DNA from: Ichthyophis bannanicus
Taxonomy: Eukaryota > Chordata > Amphibia > Gymnophiona > Ichthyophiidae
NCBI GenBank assembly: GCA_033557465.1
Contig: CM066032.1
Span: forward strand, 57,386,955-57,450,954
DNA: 64,000 nucleotides
Reading direction: 5' to 3'
Below the pieces are notes generated by a model. The model saw only the letters and a list, made by a program, of their open reading frames with translations, was not told the DNA's origin and made no database searches. Both the position numbers and the translations under genes were made by a program. This document shows, one piece after another, positions 1 to 13,800 of this stretch (position 1 is its first letter; every line of letters begins with the position of its first letter).

Positions 1-429
1 GGTGTGTTGGCCAGAGCTGTCAAACCTCGCGATTGTAGCACAAAAGAGGACCAACCTGGGTAATGGTCACAGCAATGTGAAACATCATCAGACACACCCA
101 AGAAAGGCAGGGCCAAAATATATGAATGTTGGAAGGGTCACCAGCCCCTGCGGCATAAATGTTGAATGATCACACATTGATGTAGGATAGAGCAGGTTTC
201 CCCACAGCAATGGACAGGTCCCCTATGGCATGCACATGTTGCACAACAGCATGTGTGAGTTGGGGGGAATGTGCAGTAGAGGTAGTTGCCTACATGCACA
301 CTGTATGGTTTAAAACTGTGCGCCCCCAGCACCAGTAGCAGAAGGGCCTGTAGCATGTTGGCAGAACTTTACTGGTATCTGAGGGGGCCAGTGGCAGGTG
401 GCCAGAGAAGATGGAGGCTGAGCCAATGC

Positions 430-1095
430 CATGTGGGTGCACCGGACCACAACAGAAAGGCCCGCTATGACAAACAGACATGCCATCTCCAGGGTCCACA
501 TTCACTCTGTGACTGCAGTGTGGTGCAGGGGACACAGCCAGTGTGCTGGGGAGCCAAAGATTACCAGTTCAACTCCCAGCTGGGGCCAGCAGCAACACTG
601 TGCACATATTTTACCCACCAGTAAAACGTGAGAGGAAATCAAAACATGTCTTGCAGATAACAACAGCATGTTCAGAGGACCTCTATTTTACCATAAGGAT
701 CACTTACCCCTCAAATATGTACAACACCTACAGCAGAGTCCACACAATGCATCACTGGAGGGCCACATGTCAGTCAGCTGTGATGCTGTACCCAATATAG
801 GCCCATGTCAGCATGGTGGCGGATGCCAACTGCTGGCAGAGGGGGCAGAGGCTGCTGCCCCACAGCAGATCCTGGCCTAGCCACCCTCATGTGGCTGCAG
901 TACAATCCAACAGACAGGCCCTGTGTGACAAACAGCCATGGACTCCCCTGGGAATGTACTGTTGCTGTGCTAAGACGGTGGTGCAGTACATGTAGCAAGT
1001 GCCTCCAAGCACAGAAGGCCCCAGGTTCAATTCCCGGCTGGGGCACCTGCCATCACAGTCCCAATGTTTTACCCATTCGCGAAACCTTAAAGTAA
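430..1095 (+). repeat. Two diverged tRNA-like (SINE-like) units, offset about 458 bp
   Basis: Blocks at about 430-640 and 890-1095 align with each other: both have a gacaaacag stretch, then a tRNA B-box-like motif (ccagttcaactccc and caggttcaattccc), then a ttttaccca stretch at 609 and 1067. The pieces around 731 and 1191 (cagcagagtcc) share a similar offset, so an old tandem duplication of about 460 bp is likely. A third B-box-like motif (ggttcaaatcc) lies near 3108. I read these as decayed tRNA-derived SINE units or an old satellite, not functional tRNA genes. Confidence 0.4.
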
Positions 1096-3218
1096 AGAAT
1101 GGAACTCCCGTGCTGAGAACATAAGTGTTGGTCACGATACCATAGTTTGCTATAAATACCACACACCACATAAACATATGCCTCACCCACAGCAGAGTCC
1201 CCCATATGCAGCCATGGAGGCTCACACATCAATCAGGTTGTCTGATGTCTGCACGAAAGATGTGTGTGATGCAGGTGAGTTGAACACCACCATGGTATGC
1301 AGCTGTATCACAGGCATATTAATCACAGATAGCATGAAAGCCCAACAAGTGTTTGATTCACATTGACTGTAGTTGTGCAAACCTCCCTAGAGCAGTGGGC
1401 AACAGGGGCAGAAACAGTTGCACCTGCAGGCACCATTATTGGAAGACCGATGAAGTGGCAGGATGTAGGGCCCTGTGTGGCGTTCAGAAAACTAGCATGT
1501 GCATACATAAACAATCCCACACTACACATTTGGAGATGTCACACATATATCCAAAGCAATATATGATCACTGACCGATAAAAATGCTCATGCTACGCACA
1601 AGCAGAACAGCGAGCTGTCACAAACCAACGTCTCTGATGTATGTGCAATGTGTGTCAGGTCAGATCTCCTTCAGAGAGTAGCACCCTGGGAAATTACTCC
1701 AAAAGTACATCCCAACGTTGCCATGCCCACACTGTGCTCATCACTGTTATGTTGGCCATGGCTCCCAAATAACACCACATCTGTTCAATGTTGTCCTAGG
1801 TGTGGGGAGTGTGTGTCTGTCTATCCAGTGTGTGGTGGCTGTCAACACCTCCCACAGACCACACTAATAGCACCGTTGCCATTATTGGCCTGCCAATGTG
1901 CATAATGAGGAGCAAAGTACTGTGGGTACACAACAAACAGGGTGGCTGGAGCAGGATGCAGCTACACAGGGCAAATGTGCATGCCTAGGACCATGCTGTG
2001 CCTTGCCATCACCCCCACAGACATGGTGTCCATAGCATGCCTTGTGTGGAGGTCACTCTCCCCCTGAACGATCAGTGACCATGGCATGGCTAGGTCCCGA
2101 CATAGTGCCATATAATAGTTCTCTCATGTGATATATATGGGTGCTATGTATATGTGAGGCCCAATCACTGAGGTAATTGTGCGGTGGGTGTGCTGACATC
2201 CCAGTTATGGGTGCACACAGTCTCCCTGGTAGCATGCACCATGGACTGGCCAGTGGCCTGTCTGCAGTTTGCATGTGTCTGGCTAGAACACCGTGCAGGG
2301 TCAGTAGCTGGGCACAGAATGTGCCTGCTGCTGGAAAATGTCAGATGGTGTTGGTGAGCTTAGGCTCTCAGGCCACACTGTCTGTCTGCCGCACCCTGAA
2401 ATATGGATGCGTCCATAATAGCAGTGAATGACCTGTAGGTTTTCTGTACCACAGCTGGACCCAGTCTGCTGATGGTGGCAGCTACACCCACCATAGCTGG
2501 GATGTAGAATGTGGATATGTTTTGTTTGGGGAAACTGTGTTGCAGAGGGAAGGTTTGGTGGTCAGACATACCCGGCCTATAGGTCCTGTAACCTCCTCTC
2601 CCCCACCCCCCTGCAAATATATCATGAAGGGCAGGCCACCCACACAGGATATGCCCCCTTCGGGAACATTCTAGCTCACAAGGCCCAGCTGGGTCTTGGA
2701 GACAGAAATGGTCAGATGTGCCAAACTATCAGACATTGGCAAACAAATTGATATGATGTATAGGCCATCTCAGCCAGGATAGGTGCTGTGTGTCTCACCT
2801 CACCCTCAGGGTGAGCAACAGACACACACACTGGGATGGTCAGTACCCACTCTGCACAAGAAACACAGAAGGTCAATGTCCAACACGAGGCCGAGGTGCT
2901 GTGGGGTTGCACACCCTATCACTGGACCATCACTAGACTGCTGCCTTGCATGTGCAGTGCATCATGGGTGCGACTGGATCGACTACACCCTGGTAACTGC
3001 AGCACAAAGTCTGCAGAGGTTATATTCTAGCCAGACAGACCTCTCATCACAGCCACAGAGCTGTAGTCCCCTGGTGACTGCAATGCCTCTGACGTGAAAG
3101 GTTGTTGGTTCAAATCCAAAGTGTGTGTGTATAAGCAAAGTGATTTATATATTGTCCTTGGCCCCTATACGCCGCCAGTCAGCAGCAGTGCAGGTCTGAA
3201 TCTATATAATTATGCATG

Positions 3219-3262
3219 TCCTCTATACCGCTTTTTCCAAAGATCAAAGGCGGTGTACACTT
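3219..3262 (-). repeat. LINE/SINE 3'-tail hairpin, degenerate copy
   Basis: On the + strand ccgcttt is followed after a short loop by aaaggcgg, giving a stem with one bulged base. Read on the minus strand it matches the ACCGC...GCGGTATA tail found at 40289, 45655, 48100 and 51305. The rest of the element is not recognisable here. Confidence 0.4.
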
Positions 3263-4539
3263 AACATATAATGAACATGGTTTTACATGGAACAGCGCCT
3301 ACATTGCATAAAAATAACATACATTGAAGATGACATTGTAACATATAGCAAACATTTTGAAGGTTCATGGGGACTGTCAAGCCTGGAATGTGTGTAATGT
3401 CCTGTAGTACTGGCAATTCCGAAACCATCACAGTGCATTAACCCAAGTCCACCCTATACGGTTGTGTAAGGAGCACATGATGCAGACAGCACTGTGAGGA
3501 TCACAGAGATTCCAGCACTATTTCACAGTCAGGGACCTGTCACTGGCTGCACTCACCAAGAACCACACTGTGGATGGAAACATGCAACCTCTGGCTCCAC
3601 AGGTATCAAGGTTAGGTGTGGGCCACAGCTCGATTGCTAAGAACAGATGCCTGTCTGGTGAAAGAGGCAGGCATGCAGACAGTGTGCAATGGTCACCAGG
3701 GGTGCGCTGTTCCATTGGTGAGAATGGTGTACTGCACATGATGTATGTGGCAGTGTGAGGGTCTTGCCAATAGCAGCACCTCTGTAATGTGGAAACCGGT
3801 CTGGGGCAGGTAACAATGTTGCAATGTATGAAGATATATGTCTGGTGCAGCACAGATGTACATGAAAAAAACCATGGCTACTGTTGCACTCAAGTATGAG
3901 AATGTGTGATGCCTGAGACAGGCAGTCCTGAGCTCAACTGGAAGATGTAACCCATGACGGCTGGTTAAGCAGTCCATGTATCAACCATTGAGCTATTTTG
4001 CAAAAACCAGGACTGTATGCCGTCACACATACCAAAGGATAATGTGCAGTGTGGTGACATGGGGACCCACATAGTCCTGTAATGTCCAACACGCAACCTA
4101 CTTTGCGTGTGCAATGCTCATATATGAATCTCCCCCCCAACCCCGATGGCAACCACCACAAAATGTCTGTCCAGACATGGAGATACACCACACAACATAT
4201 TGCACTGGCACACACAACCCCCTATCACCAGGTTGAGTGACACCTGATGCTGATGGTTTGTCTGCACCCATAACTAGTAGTGTCTGAGCACTACCTGCTA
4301 TGTGACACACATAGCACACCTCATCTGACAATGCATCAGCAATCAGTTGCTATGTGTCCAGAGGTTCAATACCACACTGTGTGGACAAGGGTAAACCATA
4401 ATAATAATTGTTTGTCAAAGTGACATTAGAGACACCCCAGTAACTATGTAATTAGGCACAGAACAGTAAACATATTTTGAGCACAACCATTACAAATCAA
4501 TATGAATGGTGCGTGTAGATAGTATTTGCAATTTGCAGA

Positions 4540-4675
4540 CGCACAGCCATGCGGAGCACACGGGCGTGCAGAGATCTGACGCGCAGCCATGCGAAACGCA
4601 CGTGCGCGATACGTCACGCGCAATTCCGGAAGTTGCGCCGGGAGCGTCCGCGCGTCACCACGCCCAGAAACAAAC
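4540..4675 (+). promoter_or_regulatory. CpG-rich TATA-less promoter of the Myb/SANT-like gene
   Basis: This short stretch is dense in CpG while the surrounding kilobases are CpG-poor. It contains a perfect ETS/GABP-type site CCGGAAGT at 4626-4633, a CRE-like TACGTCAC at 4610-4617 and several GTGCGCG-type motifs, and it ends at the first coding ATG (context caaacATGG). No TATA box is visible. Such a CpG island is typical of broadly expressed vertebrate promoters. The start site itself cannot be placed from sequence. Confidence 0.6.
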
Positions 4676-4861
4676 ATGGCGTCCCGAACCAGGAAGCCGG
4701 CTTTTAGCCACAGAGAGCTGTGCCACCTGGGCTCCCTGATAGCCCAAAAGCAGCACAAGCTGTTCCCAGGGCCCTCCAGGAAAAAGAACATGGGGAGGGT
4801 CCTGAGGGCCTGGGAGAGGGTGACCAGGCGTTTTAACAGGCAGGCAGACCATCCACGGGAG
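4676..4861 (+). CDS. Myb/SANT-like gene, coding exon 1
   Basis: It has 62 codons from ATG 4676 to a strong donor GAG|gtaagt at 4862, phase 0. It encodes the Myb/SANT-like three-helix domain, with hydrophobic core positions F10, L15, L18, L29, F30, W46 and F53. The start is supported by the ATG directly after the CpG island. Intron 1 would be about 9.6 kb and contains the 93-bp minisatellite. Confidence 0.65.
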
Positions 4862-7800
4862 GTAAGTGAATGGACCTAGGTCAAAATAAACATACACACA
4901 TACAGGGTTGATGTCAGCTGTCCATGCTGTTGTGTGTAAGTAGTCTGTATAAGTTTAGTGTAGCAGGTGAAACACATGCCATATACATGTGGTATCACAT
5001 CTGATTGTGTGGCCATGTAGCCAGGTGTTGACGGTTTGTGCCAAAGAGGGCATGATGGCCCCCTGGCGTCATGACAGCTGCTGGTGTTGATACAGCAAAG
5101 CAGACTGTAACAAACCTAGGCCATGCATCTGCATAAGGAGAGTATGCAAACATCCTGTGTTGATGGCGGTATCTGCATCAGCAGGGTAACACATAGGGTT
5201 AACCATCAGGGGTGGTGCAATGTTAAGCACATGGGGCCTCAGACATACAGGTGATCTGGGGTTGTCTGCCAATGTTGTTTAATACATCCACCCTATCCTC
5301 AGGGGTCCAGAGAGCCCCTCAAAGTGTGCACTCAGTCACTCTGTGGATATGTGTGTGTGTCAGAACGTTCTGGGGATCACCATCACCATCTCCAGGAGTC
5401 TACAGGGCCACACAAAGCGGTCCCCACACCCACTGGGGATATGGCTGTGTGTACTAATGTAGTTGGAAGCATCCCCCTACCTCCAGGAGTGCAGAGAGGC
5501 CATCCAAAGTGGGCTCTGTGTCACCCTGGAGATATGGCTGTGTGTACTAATGTAGTTGGAAGCATCCCCCTACCTCCAGGAGTGCAGAGAGGCCATCCAA
5601 AGTGGGCTCTGTGTCACCCTGGAGATATGGCTGTGTGTACTAATGTAGTTGGAAGCATCCCCCTACCTCCAGGAGTGCAGAGAGACCATCCAAAGTGGGC
5701 TCTGTGTCACCCTGGAGATATGGCTGTGTGTACTAATGTAGTTGGAAGCATCCCCCTACCTCCAGGAGTGCAGAGAGGCCATCCAAAGTGGGCTCTGTGT
5801 CACCCTGGAGATATGGCTGTGTGTACTAATGTAGTTGGAAGCATCCCCCTACCTCCAGGAGTGCAGAGAGGCCATCCAAAGTGGGCTCTGTGTCACCCTG
5901 GAGATATGGCTGTGTGTACTAATGTAGTTGGAAGCATCCCCCTACCTCCAGGAGTGCAGAGAGACCATCCAAAGTGGGCTCTGTGTCACCCTGGAGATAT
6001 GGCTGTGTGTACTAATGTAGTTGGAAGCATCCCCCTACCTCCAGGAGTGCAGAGAGACCATCCAAAGTGGGCTCTGTGTCACCCTGGAGATATGGCTGTG
6101 TGTACTAATGTAGTTGGAAGCATCCCCCTACCTCCAGGAGTGCAGAGAGACCATCCAAAGTGGGCTCTGTGTCACCTTGGAGATATGGCTGTGTGTACTA
6201 ATGTAGTTGGAAGCATCCCCCTACCTCCAGGAGTGCAGAGAGACCATCCAAAGTGGGCTCTGTGTCACCCTGGAGATATGGCTGTGTGTACTAATGTAGT
6301 TGGAAGCATCCCCTTACCTCCAGGGGGCCAGAGAGGCCATCCAAAGTGGGCTCTGTGTCACCCTGGAGATATGGCTGTGTGTACTAATGTAGTTGGAAGC
6401 ATCCCCCTACCTCCAGGGGGCCAGAGAGGCCATCCAAAGTGGGCTCTGTGTCACCCTGGAGATATGGCTGTGTGTACTAATGTAGTTGGAAGCATCCCCC
6501 TACCTACAGGGGGCCAGAGAGGCCATCCAAAGTGGGCTCTGTGTCACCCTGGAGATATGGCTGTGTGTACTAATGTAGTTGGAAGCATCCCCCTACCTCC
6601 AGGAGTGCAGAGAGGCCATCCAAAGTGGGCTCTGTGTCACCCTGGAGATATGGCTGTGTGTACTAATGTAGTTGGAAGCATCCCCCTACCTCCAGGAGTG
6701 CAGAGAGACCATCCAAAGTGGGCTCTGTGTCACCCTGGAGATATGGCTGTGTGTACTAATGTAGTTGGAAGCATCCCCCTACCTCCAGGAGTGCAGAGAG
6801 ACCATCCAAAGTGGGCTCTGTGTCACCCTGGAGATATGGCTGTGTGTACTAATGTAGTTGGAAGCATCCCCTTACCTCCAGGGGGCCAGAGAGGCCATCC
6901 AAAGTGGGCTCTGTGTCACCCTGGAGATATGGCTGTGTGTACTAATGTAGTTGGAAGCATCCCCCTACCTCCAGGGGGCCAGAGAGGCCATCCAAAGTGG
7001 GCTCTGTGTCACCCTGGAGATATGGCTGTGTGTACTAATGTAGTTGGAAGCATCCCCCTACCTCCAGGCGGCCAGAGAGGCCATCCAAAGTGGGCTCTGT
7101 GTCACCCTGGAGATATGGCTGTGTGTACTAATGTAGTTGGAAGCATCCCCCTACCTACAGGGGGCCAGAGAGGCCATCCAAAGTGGGCTCTGTGTCACCC
7201 TGGAGATATGGCTGTGTGTACTAATGTAGTTGGAAGCATCCCCCTACCTCCAGGAGTGCAGAGAGACCATCCAAAGTGGGCTCTGTGTCACCCTGGAGAT
7301 ATGGCTGTGTGCACTAATGTAGTTGGAAGCATCCCCCTACCTCCAGGGGGCCAGTGAGAACATTCAAAGTGGGCTCTGTGTCACCCTGGAGATATGGCTG
7401 TGTGTACTGATGTAGTTGGAAGCATCCCCCTACCTCCAGGGGGCCAGTGAGAACATTCAAAGTGGGCTCTGTGTCACCCTGGAGATATGGCTGTGTGTAC
7501 TAATGTAGTTGGAAGCATCCCCCTACCTACAGGGGGCCAGAGAGGCCATCCAAAGTGGGCTCTGTGTCACCATGGAGATATGGCTGTGTGTACTAATGTA
7601 GTTGGAAGCATCCCCCTACCTCCAGGAGTGCAGAGAGGCCATCCAAAGTGGGCTCTGTGTCACCCTGGAGATATGGCTGTGTGTACTAATGTAGTTGGAA
7701 GCATCCCCCTACCTCCAGGAGTGCAGAGAGACCATCCAAAGTGGGCTCTGTGTCACCCTGGAGATATGGCTGTGTGTACTGATGTAGTTGGAAGCATCCC

Positions 7801-10800
7801 CCTACCTCCAGGAGTGCAGAGAGGCCATCCAAAGTGGGCTCTGTGTCACCCTGGAGATATGGCTGTGTGCACTAATGTAGTTGGAAGCATCCCCCTACCT
7901 CCAGGGGGCCAGTGAGAACATTCAAAGTGGGCTCTGTGTCACCCTGGAGATATGGCTGTGTGTACTGATGTAGTTGGAAGCATCCCCCTACCTCCAGGGG
8001 GCCAGTGAGAACATTCAAAGTGGGCTCTGTGTCACCCTGGAGATATGGCTGTGTGTACTGATGTAGTTGGAAGCATCCCCCTACCTCCAGGGGGCCAGTG
8101 AGAACATTCAAAGTGGGCTCTGTGTCACCCTGGAGATATGGCTGTGTGTACTAATGTAGTTGGAAGCATCCCCCTACCTCCAGGAGTGCAGAGAGACCAT
8201 CCAAAGTGGGCTCTGTGTCACCCTGGAGATATGGCTGTGTGTACTGATGTAGTTGGAAGCATCCCCCTACCTCCAGGGGGCCAGTGAGAACATTCAAAGT
8301 GGGCTCTGTGTCACCCTGGAGATATGGCTGTGTGTACTAATGTAGTTGGAAGCATCCCCCTACCTCCAGGAGTGCAGAGAGGCCATCCAAAGTGGGCTCT
8401 GTGTCACCCTGGAGATATGGCTGTGTGTACTAATGTAGTTGGAAGCATCCCCCTACCTCCAGGAGTGCAGAGAGGCCATCCAAAGTGGGCTCTGTGTCAC
8501 CCTGGAGATATGGCTGTGTGTACTAATGTAGTTGGAAGCATCCCCCTACCTCCAGGAGTGCAGAGAGACCATCCAAAGTGGGCTCTGTGTCACCCTGGAG
8601 ATATGGCTGTGTGTACTAATGTAGTTGGAAGCATCCCTCTACCTCCAGGAGTGCAGAGAGACCATCCAAAGTGGGCTCTGTGTCACCCTGGAGATATGGC
8701 TGTGTGTACTAATGTAGTTGGAAGCATCCCCCTACCTCCAGGAGTGCAGAGAGACCATCCAAAGTGGGCTCTGTGTCACCCTGGAGATATGGCTGTGTGT
8801 ACTAATGTAGTTGGAAGCATCCCCCTACCTCCAGGGGGCCAGAGAGGCCATCCAAAGTGGGCTCTGTGTCACCCTGGAGATATGGCTGTGTGTACTGATG
8901 TAGTTGGAAGCATCCCCCTACCTCCAGGGGGCCAGTGAGAACATTCAAAGTGGGCTCTGTGTCACCCTGGAGATATGGCTGTGTGTACTAATGTAGTTGG
9001 AAGCATCCCCCTACCTCCAGGAGTGCAGAGAGACCATCCAAAGGGGGCTCTGTGTCACCCTGGAGATATGGCTGTGTGTACTAATGTAGTTGGAAGCATC
9101 CCCCTACCTCCAGGAGTGCAGAGAGACCATCCAAAGTGGGCTCTGTGTCACCCTGGAGATATGGCTGTGTGCACTAATGTAGTTGGAAGCATCCCCCTAC
9201 CTCCAGGGGGCCAGTGAGAACATTCAAAGTGGGCTCTGTGTCACCCTGGAGATATGGCTGTGTGTACTAATGTAGTTGGAAGCATCCCCCTACCTCAAGG
9301 GGGCCAGAGAGGCCAACCAAAGTGGGCTCTGTCACCCAGGTGATATGGTGCAGTGTGACACAGCAGATGAGCCAATCACCCGTATCTCAGGCACACATGA
9401 TACATGCGTTGTGTGGGCAGGGTGTCAACATGTTGCAATGCTGTATCCTGATGATGATGTGCCCTGGCACACACAAGACCCTGGTGGCGGGGGAGCTGAT
9501 CGTGACGGAGGGTATGTCAGGCAAATGTGTGCAATAAGGTATAGTGGTCTGGCTGCACGGCATCCGCAGTCCAGGGGCCACATAGCCCAGGACAAACACT
9601 GTAGATGTATGGAGATGATATGTAGGATGCAGATCTGGATGCGCGTGAGCAAATACCCACACACAGTATCTCCAAGAACCAGGTCACAACCTCTGCAATG
9701 GCAACCTGTCCACAGCTATGTATGTTGATTCAGGTCGCTCCTACCCACAGCCCACAGGCATACCGCCCCTGTGTGCATAGGTATCTCACAGATGCCCTTG
9801 AAAGGTTGCAAGCACACAGTCAGGTTGGCCCAGATAGCCTAAGAGGCACACATGACCAGAGGTGCGAATAGCCCATAGTGTGTGCAGTGACACCTCCCAG
9901 ACACATACACGACACAGGTTAGAGGAACATAAGAACACCCGATACGCCTGTTTGGGACAGATGCCTGTCCACCATGACCAGTATGCTATGTCCAACATTT
10001 GCCAAGGTTGGACTGACGTAGCTATCAACATCCCCATGACATACAGGATACACTGATCCTGTAGTGGTATGGCAAGTGACATCTCTGGCTATGTACAAAG
10101 GCATGTGTCATGGACGTGTCCCCTGCCAAGGTGCATAGGGGAACCCACCCAATGTCTCATGTGTCTTCAAACACCCATGTGTGCTGGTAAATACTGTTGC
10201 CATTGGTCGTGGAGTGCATGGCATGTGTACATAGTGTGACCCCAAATGTGTTTGATGTAACACCCACAGGGTGACAGGGCTGAGCATGGACACCATCAGT
10301 GGCCACAACACATGGACATGGCAATGCCATGTCTCTCAAGGGTGCCAAAGGGAAACAGATATGTGCGCTATGGGAGACCTGCACAATGCACATAGGTGTG
10401 ACTGCACACATGGCAACACACACAGCTAGGCATGTAGGTTGTACTGGGTACAGCTACACATCTGGAACAAGCAGGAATGAGCTGACACATGATGGTACCT
10501 GATGGCCTGTTGAGGCCAGCATGCCACAGCTCCCCACCAGACATCTGGTAAGCACAGGGGGGGATCACACAGCACCTGTCACCTTCCCTGATGTCAGCCC
10601 AAAATGCTGCACCCCAGATCATTAGGTTAGTCCGACTCCCCATCTCTGTGTCCCTGTATGTGCACCACACCCGACGTCATAGCCATCCCTGTGTCTGTGC
10701 CTGCTGATGCCGCCAGAACCGTTGATACTGGTGTATGTGAAAGACCCTCACCAGTGGTTGTGTGGACCTCACCGAAGCACAAGACAAGGGGGTCCTTGGC

Positions 10801-13800
10801 AATGACACACCCATGTCCTCACAATATCTGTGCCCAGTCCAAAGCCACAACACCAGCATGGAAGCCACGCCCTGTGTCAGGGGACTGACGTGGGGGGTGC
10901 TGATCCCTCCCCAGTCACTGTCAGCCATGCCCAGTGTGCTGACTGCCGAGGGCCCTCATGTGCGATGTCACGATGATTGTACAGTGGGTTGGCACACAGG
11001 GGTGGTAGGCTGAAGCAGGCAGCCAGGCACAGTGGCCACCACCACACAAACATGGCTGGGTGGGGAGCAATGTCCCCTGTGCAGCCCCATGTTCCCTGTG
11101 TATCACATCTGACACAACATACAGTGTGCTGGTTCTAAAGGGGTCCCGAACCCTAGCACATGGGGTTTCCCTGGTGGTGGGACTGAGGAGCGCACACTGC
11201 ACAAACATCCCTGGTGGTATCACTGGCCATGAAAAGCGACTCAGTGCCCACAGCAAGGTATGGGGTCAGCAGATGTGTCTAAACCCCATGTGCCATGCTG
11301 AGTGGCATGGGCTGTGACAGTTAAATAGACACACGCAGAGCAAGTGTCACCAGCGCACAGGGTGCTGGCCACAAAACATGCTAGTGCAGCTAGCCCTGCC
11401 CCAACAGGGTATCTGTAACCACCCCATACCACACACATGGTGTGACTACAGGCCACAAAGATGATGGCCACAGCATGGGCATATGGACCATCAGTGCATG
11501 TGTTTGGCATGTGGTACCCATTGGTGCAGGGTCACACCTGGTAGTATGCGCCTCTGTCCTAGTACCGCAGTCTGCCACATCCCCCAGGGACAATACACAT
11601 CCAACCCGCTGTGTTGACCAGTGAATGTGACCACTCAGAGGATAGTACTGTCAATTGCAAGGCGGTGCCTGCATGTCCCAACACACAACTGTTGTTGGGC
11701 GATGACATGTCCCACCAGGGGCTGCCATGTCCTGTGGGCAGGGTCCAATCACGTGCAGTCACAACTGATGTACAACACCGGACACATGAGGTAGACAACC
11801 CCACCATACACAGACCTCATGGGAGGATGCTACACCTACAGGAAACCCAAACGTGCAGGGTATCCCCATGAACAGGATGGGATACACCCCCCAACAACCC
11901 CCCACATGCCGTACAGCTATATAACAGCTATGCTGTGTTGACGTCACCTGCGTCCCCAGAGAAAAGGCACCCTAATCGTACCAGTGTGGGGTACGCAGGT
12001 ATGCTGAGGACAGCATGACACAGAGGACATGCCGTGAAACAGCTTGGTAGGTGCCCATGAACAATGATGCCTAGCTCGCAGTTTGTGCCATGCATCCCTG
12101 CTGTCACCCAGGATACTGTCCAGAACCCTGTTCCCTGTGGATGGCATGGATGTGGGTCTGCCAACATCGCTGACACCTAGATGCGCACCTCACACATGAC
12201 AAGTGTGAGGTCCAGGTAGGCCATGTCAGGTATGCCTGTGGCAAACGAAAATCATGCTTACAGTGTCGCATTGGAATGGTGACGGGGCATAGTTAGGGTC
12301 CCTGCCATTGCCATTGTGGCACGGACCTGTGGCTGCATTGCTGCACCAGCAATGGACCACCTGTCATAGGATGAGGTGTGATCCACCCCCTGTATGTGTC
12401 TCCCACTGTCAAGCACAATCCCCATGCAAACATCCCGAGCGTGGATGCTGACAGGCCAGTCCTGGCCAGGTGGTCCCAGAAACGATGCGTGCGCAACTGA
12501 AGGACCACCCACAAACCCCCTCTGTGCAGCACGAATGGATGCTAGCAGTCAGATGCCCAACATGGCACACCCCCAGCTTAAGATGATATAACTGGCAGCG
12601 ACACACAAAACATCACATGTGGGAGACACCCAGACGTATATGGTCCACCAGCGACACCACCCACAGGACCCCAGGGTACCTGGTGAGTTCTCCCCCCCCC
12701 CCTTGCCCATCCACGGAAACATCTGTAGTCTATCCCATGAGGCCCATGTCCACCCATGCATGTGTTGTGGGACAGACCATAGGACGCCTGGAACATGCCC
12801 AGCACATGAGGCAGCCCAGGAGACACCCCCGAACAACCCCTCCACCCACAACATAACATCGGAACATTTCCCAGAAGCAGACCCCATCAGACCCCAGGGG
12901 ATATGTGTGAGAGAGGTCAGGAGGGATACACGTGTTAGCACCCCAAGAAATGGACGGTGTGTTCCACAGCCCCTATCTGTGCACACCTGAGTCAACCGGA
13001 GGGAACAGACACATCTGGGACCCCACAGGACTGGCCAGGTCTATCCCTGCGATAGGTGGACATATGTCACGACCTTAAACATTTATTACCATTCCCCCAC
13101 AGGCCACACTAACCCCCCCACCCGAGCACATGGATGACGGCAACCATGTGCACAGCCACCCCTCAGTCCGTCAGTCCACAGAGTATCCCCTATATTGGTA
13201 GGGGTGGGGCAGCTCAACACACAGCTCACACCCTGGGTCCAGACACAGCACACACAGTATGCACATGGTGCATGGCTGTGAAAGCTGCCGAGCTGTGTGG
13301 CAGGGCACATGTGTATAACCACACCTGGACGTGATGGACATCTGGAAAAAGCCACTGCAGGGGGTAGGCCTGCTTCCCCTCCCACACACCAGGTCCATGC
13401 TACGATGTATGTGGTTGCAGAGATACCCTGGGAGCTGGCACAGCCCCTCGCACATCTCATTGTGGTCACACGAGCATGACAGCTTCGTAGACTGACAACA
13501 ACACACCAGCTGCAGCTGTGACATCCCTGCATTGTGCACATTGGAACATGGGACCTGCAAGTAAATCACCACCTAGACCCTGAAATGCACCAGCAGGTGG
13601 GTCACATGGACGCATCATGGGCCCCATCCTAGTCTGTCTGTGTGCATGTCAACACACGAGCAGCGACATGGAGACTGCAGATGACCAACAAGGGCCAGTA
13701 CTGCTCAGCTGGGGGCCCACATAGGGATGCTCTGTGTGATAGGGATGCTGTGAAACACCAATCACAAACATACACATCCCTGAGCCAACCCCCATAGGGA

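Larger units (their letters stand above)
1..4539. other. Non-genic CpG-poor CA/TG-rich DNA
   Basis: I find no convincing gene here. The sequence is rich in CA and TG and visibly poor in CG, as expected where methylated CpG has decayed. Short open frames occur on both strands but none shows a domain, a splice-consistent neighbour or codon-like behaviour. It contains old degenerate repeats (see 430-1095) and a LINE-tail hairpin near 3219-3262. It lies upstream of the Myb/SANT-like gene. Confidence 0.6.

Noticed and set aside
3090..3125. Functional tRNA gene
   Set aside because: Only a B-box-like motif is present; no cloverleaf with acceptor and anticodon stems can be formed. Better explained as an old SINE.
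5324..7357. 677-codon open frame across the 93-bp repeat
   Set aside because: The open frame follows from a period divisible by three. Another unit type in the same array has an in-frame stop, and the array lies within an intron of a gene on the same strand.
12549..13572. Minus-strand frames as a HARBI1-type transposase partner of the Myb-like protein
   Set aside because: I could not find the DDE-region motifs or any consistent conserved block; the composition alone explains open frames of this length.
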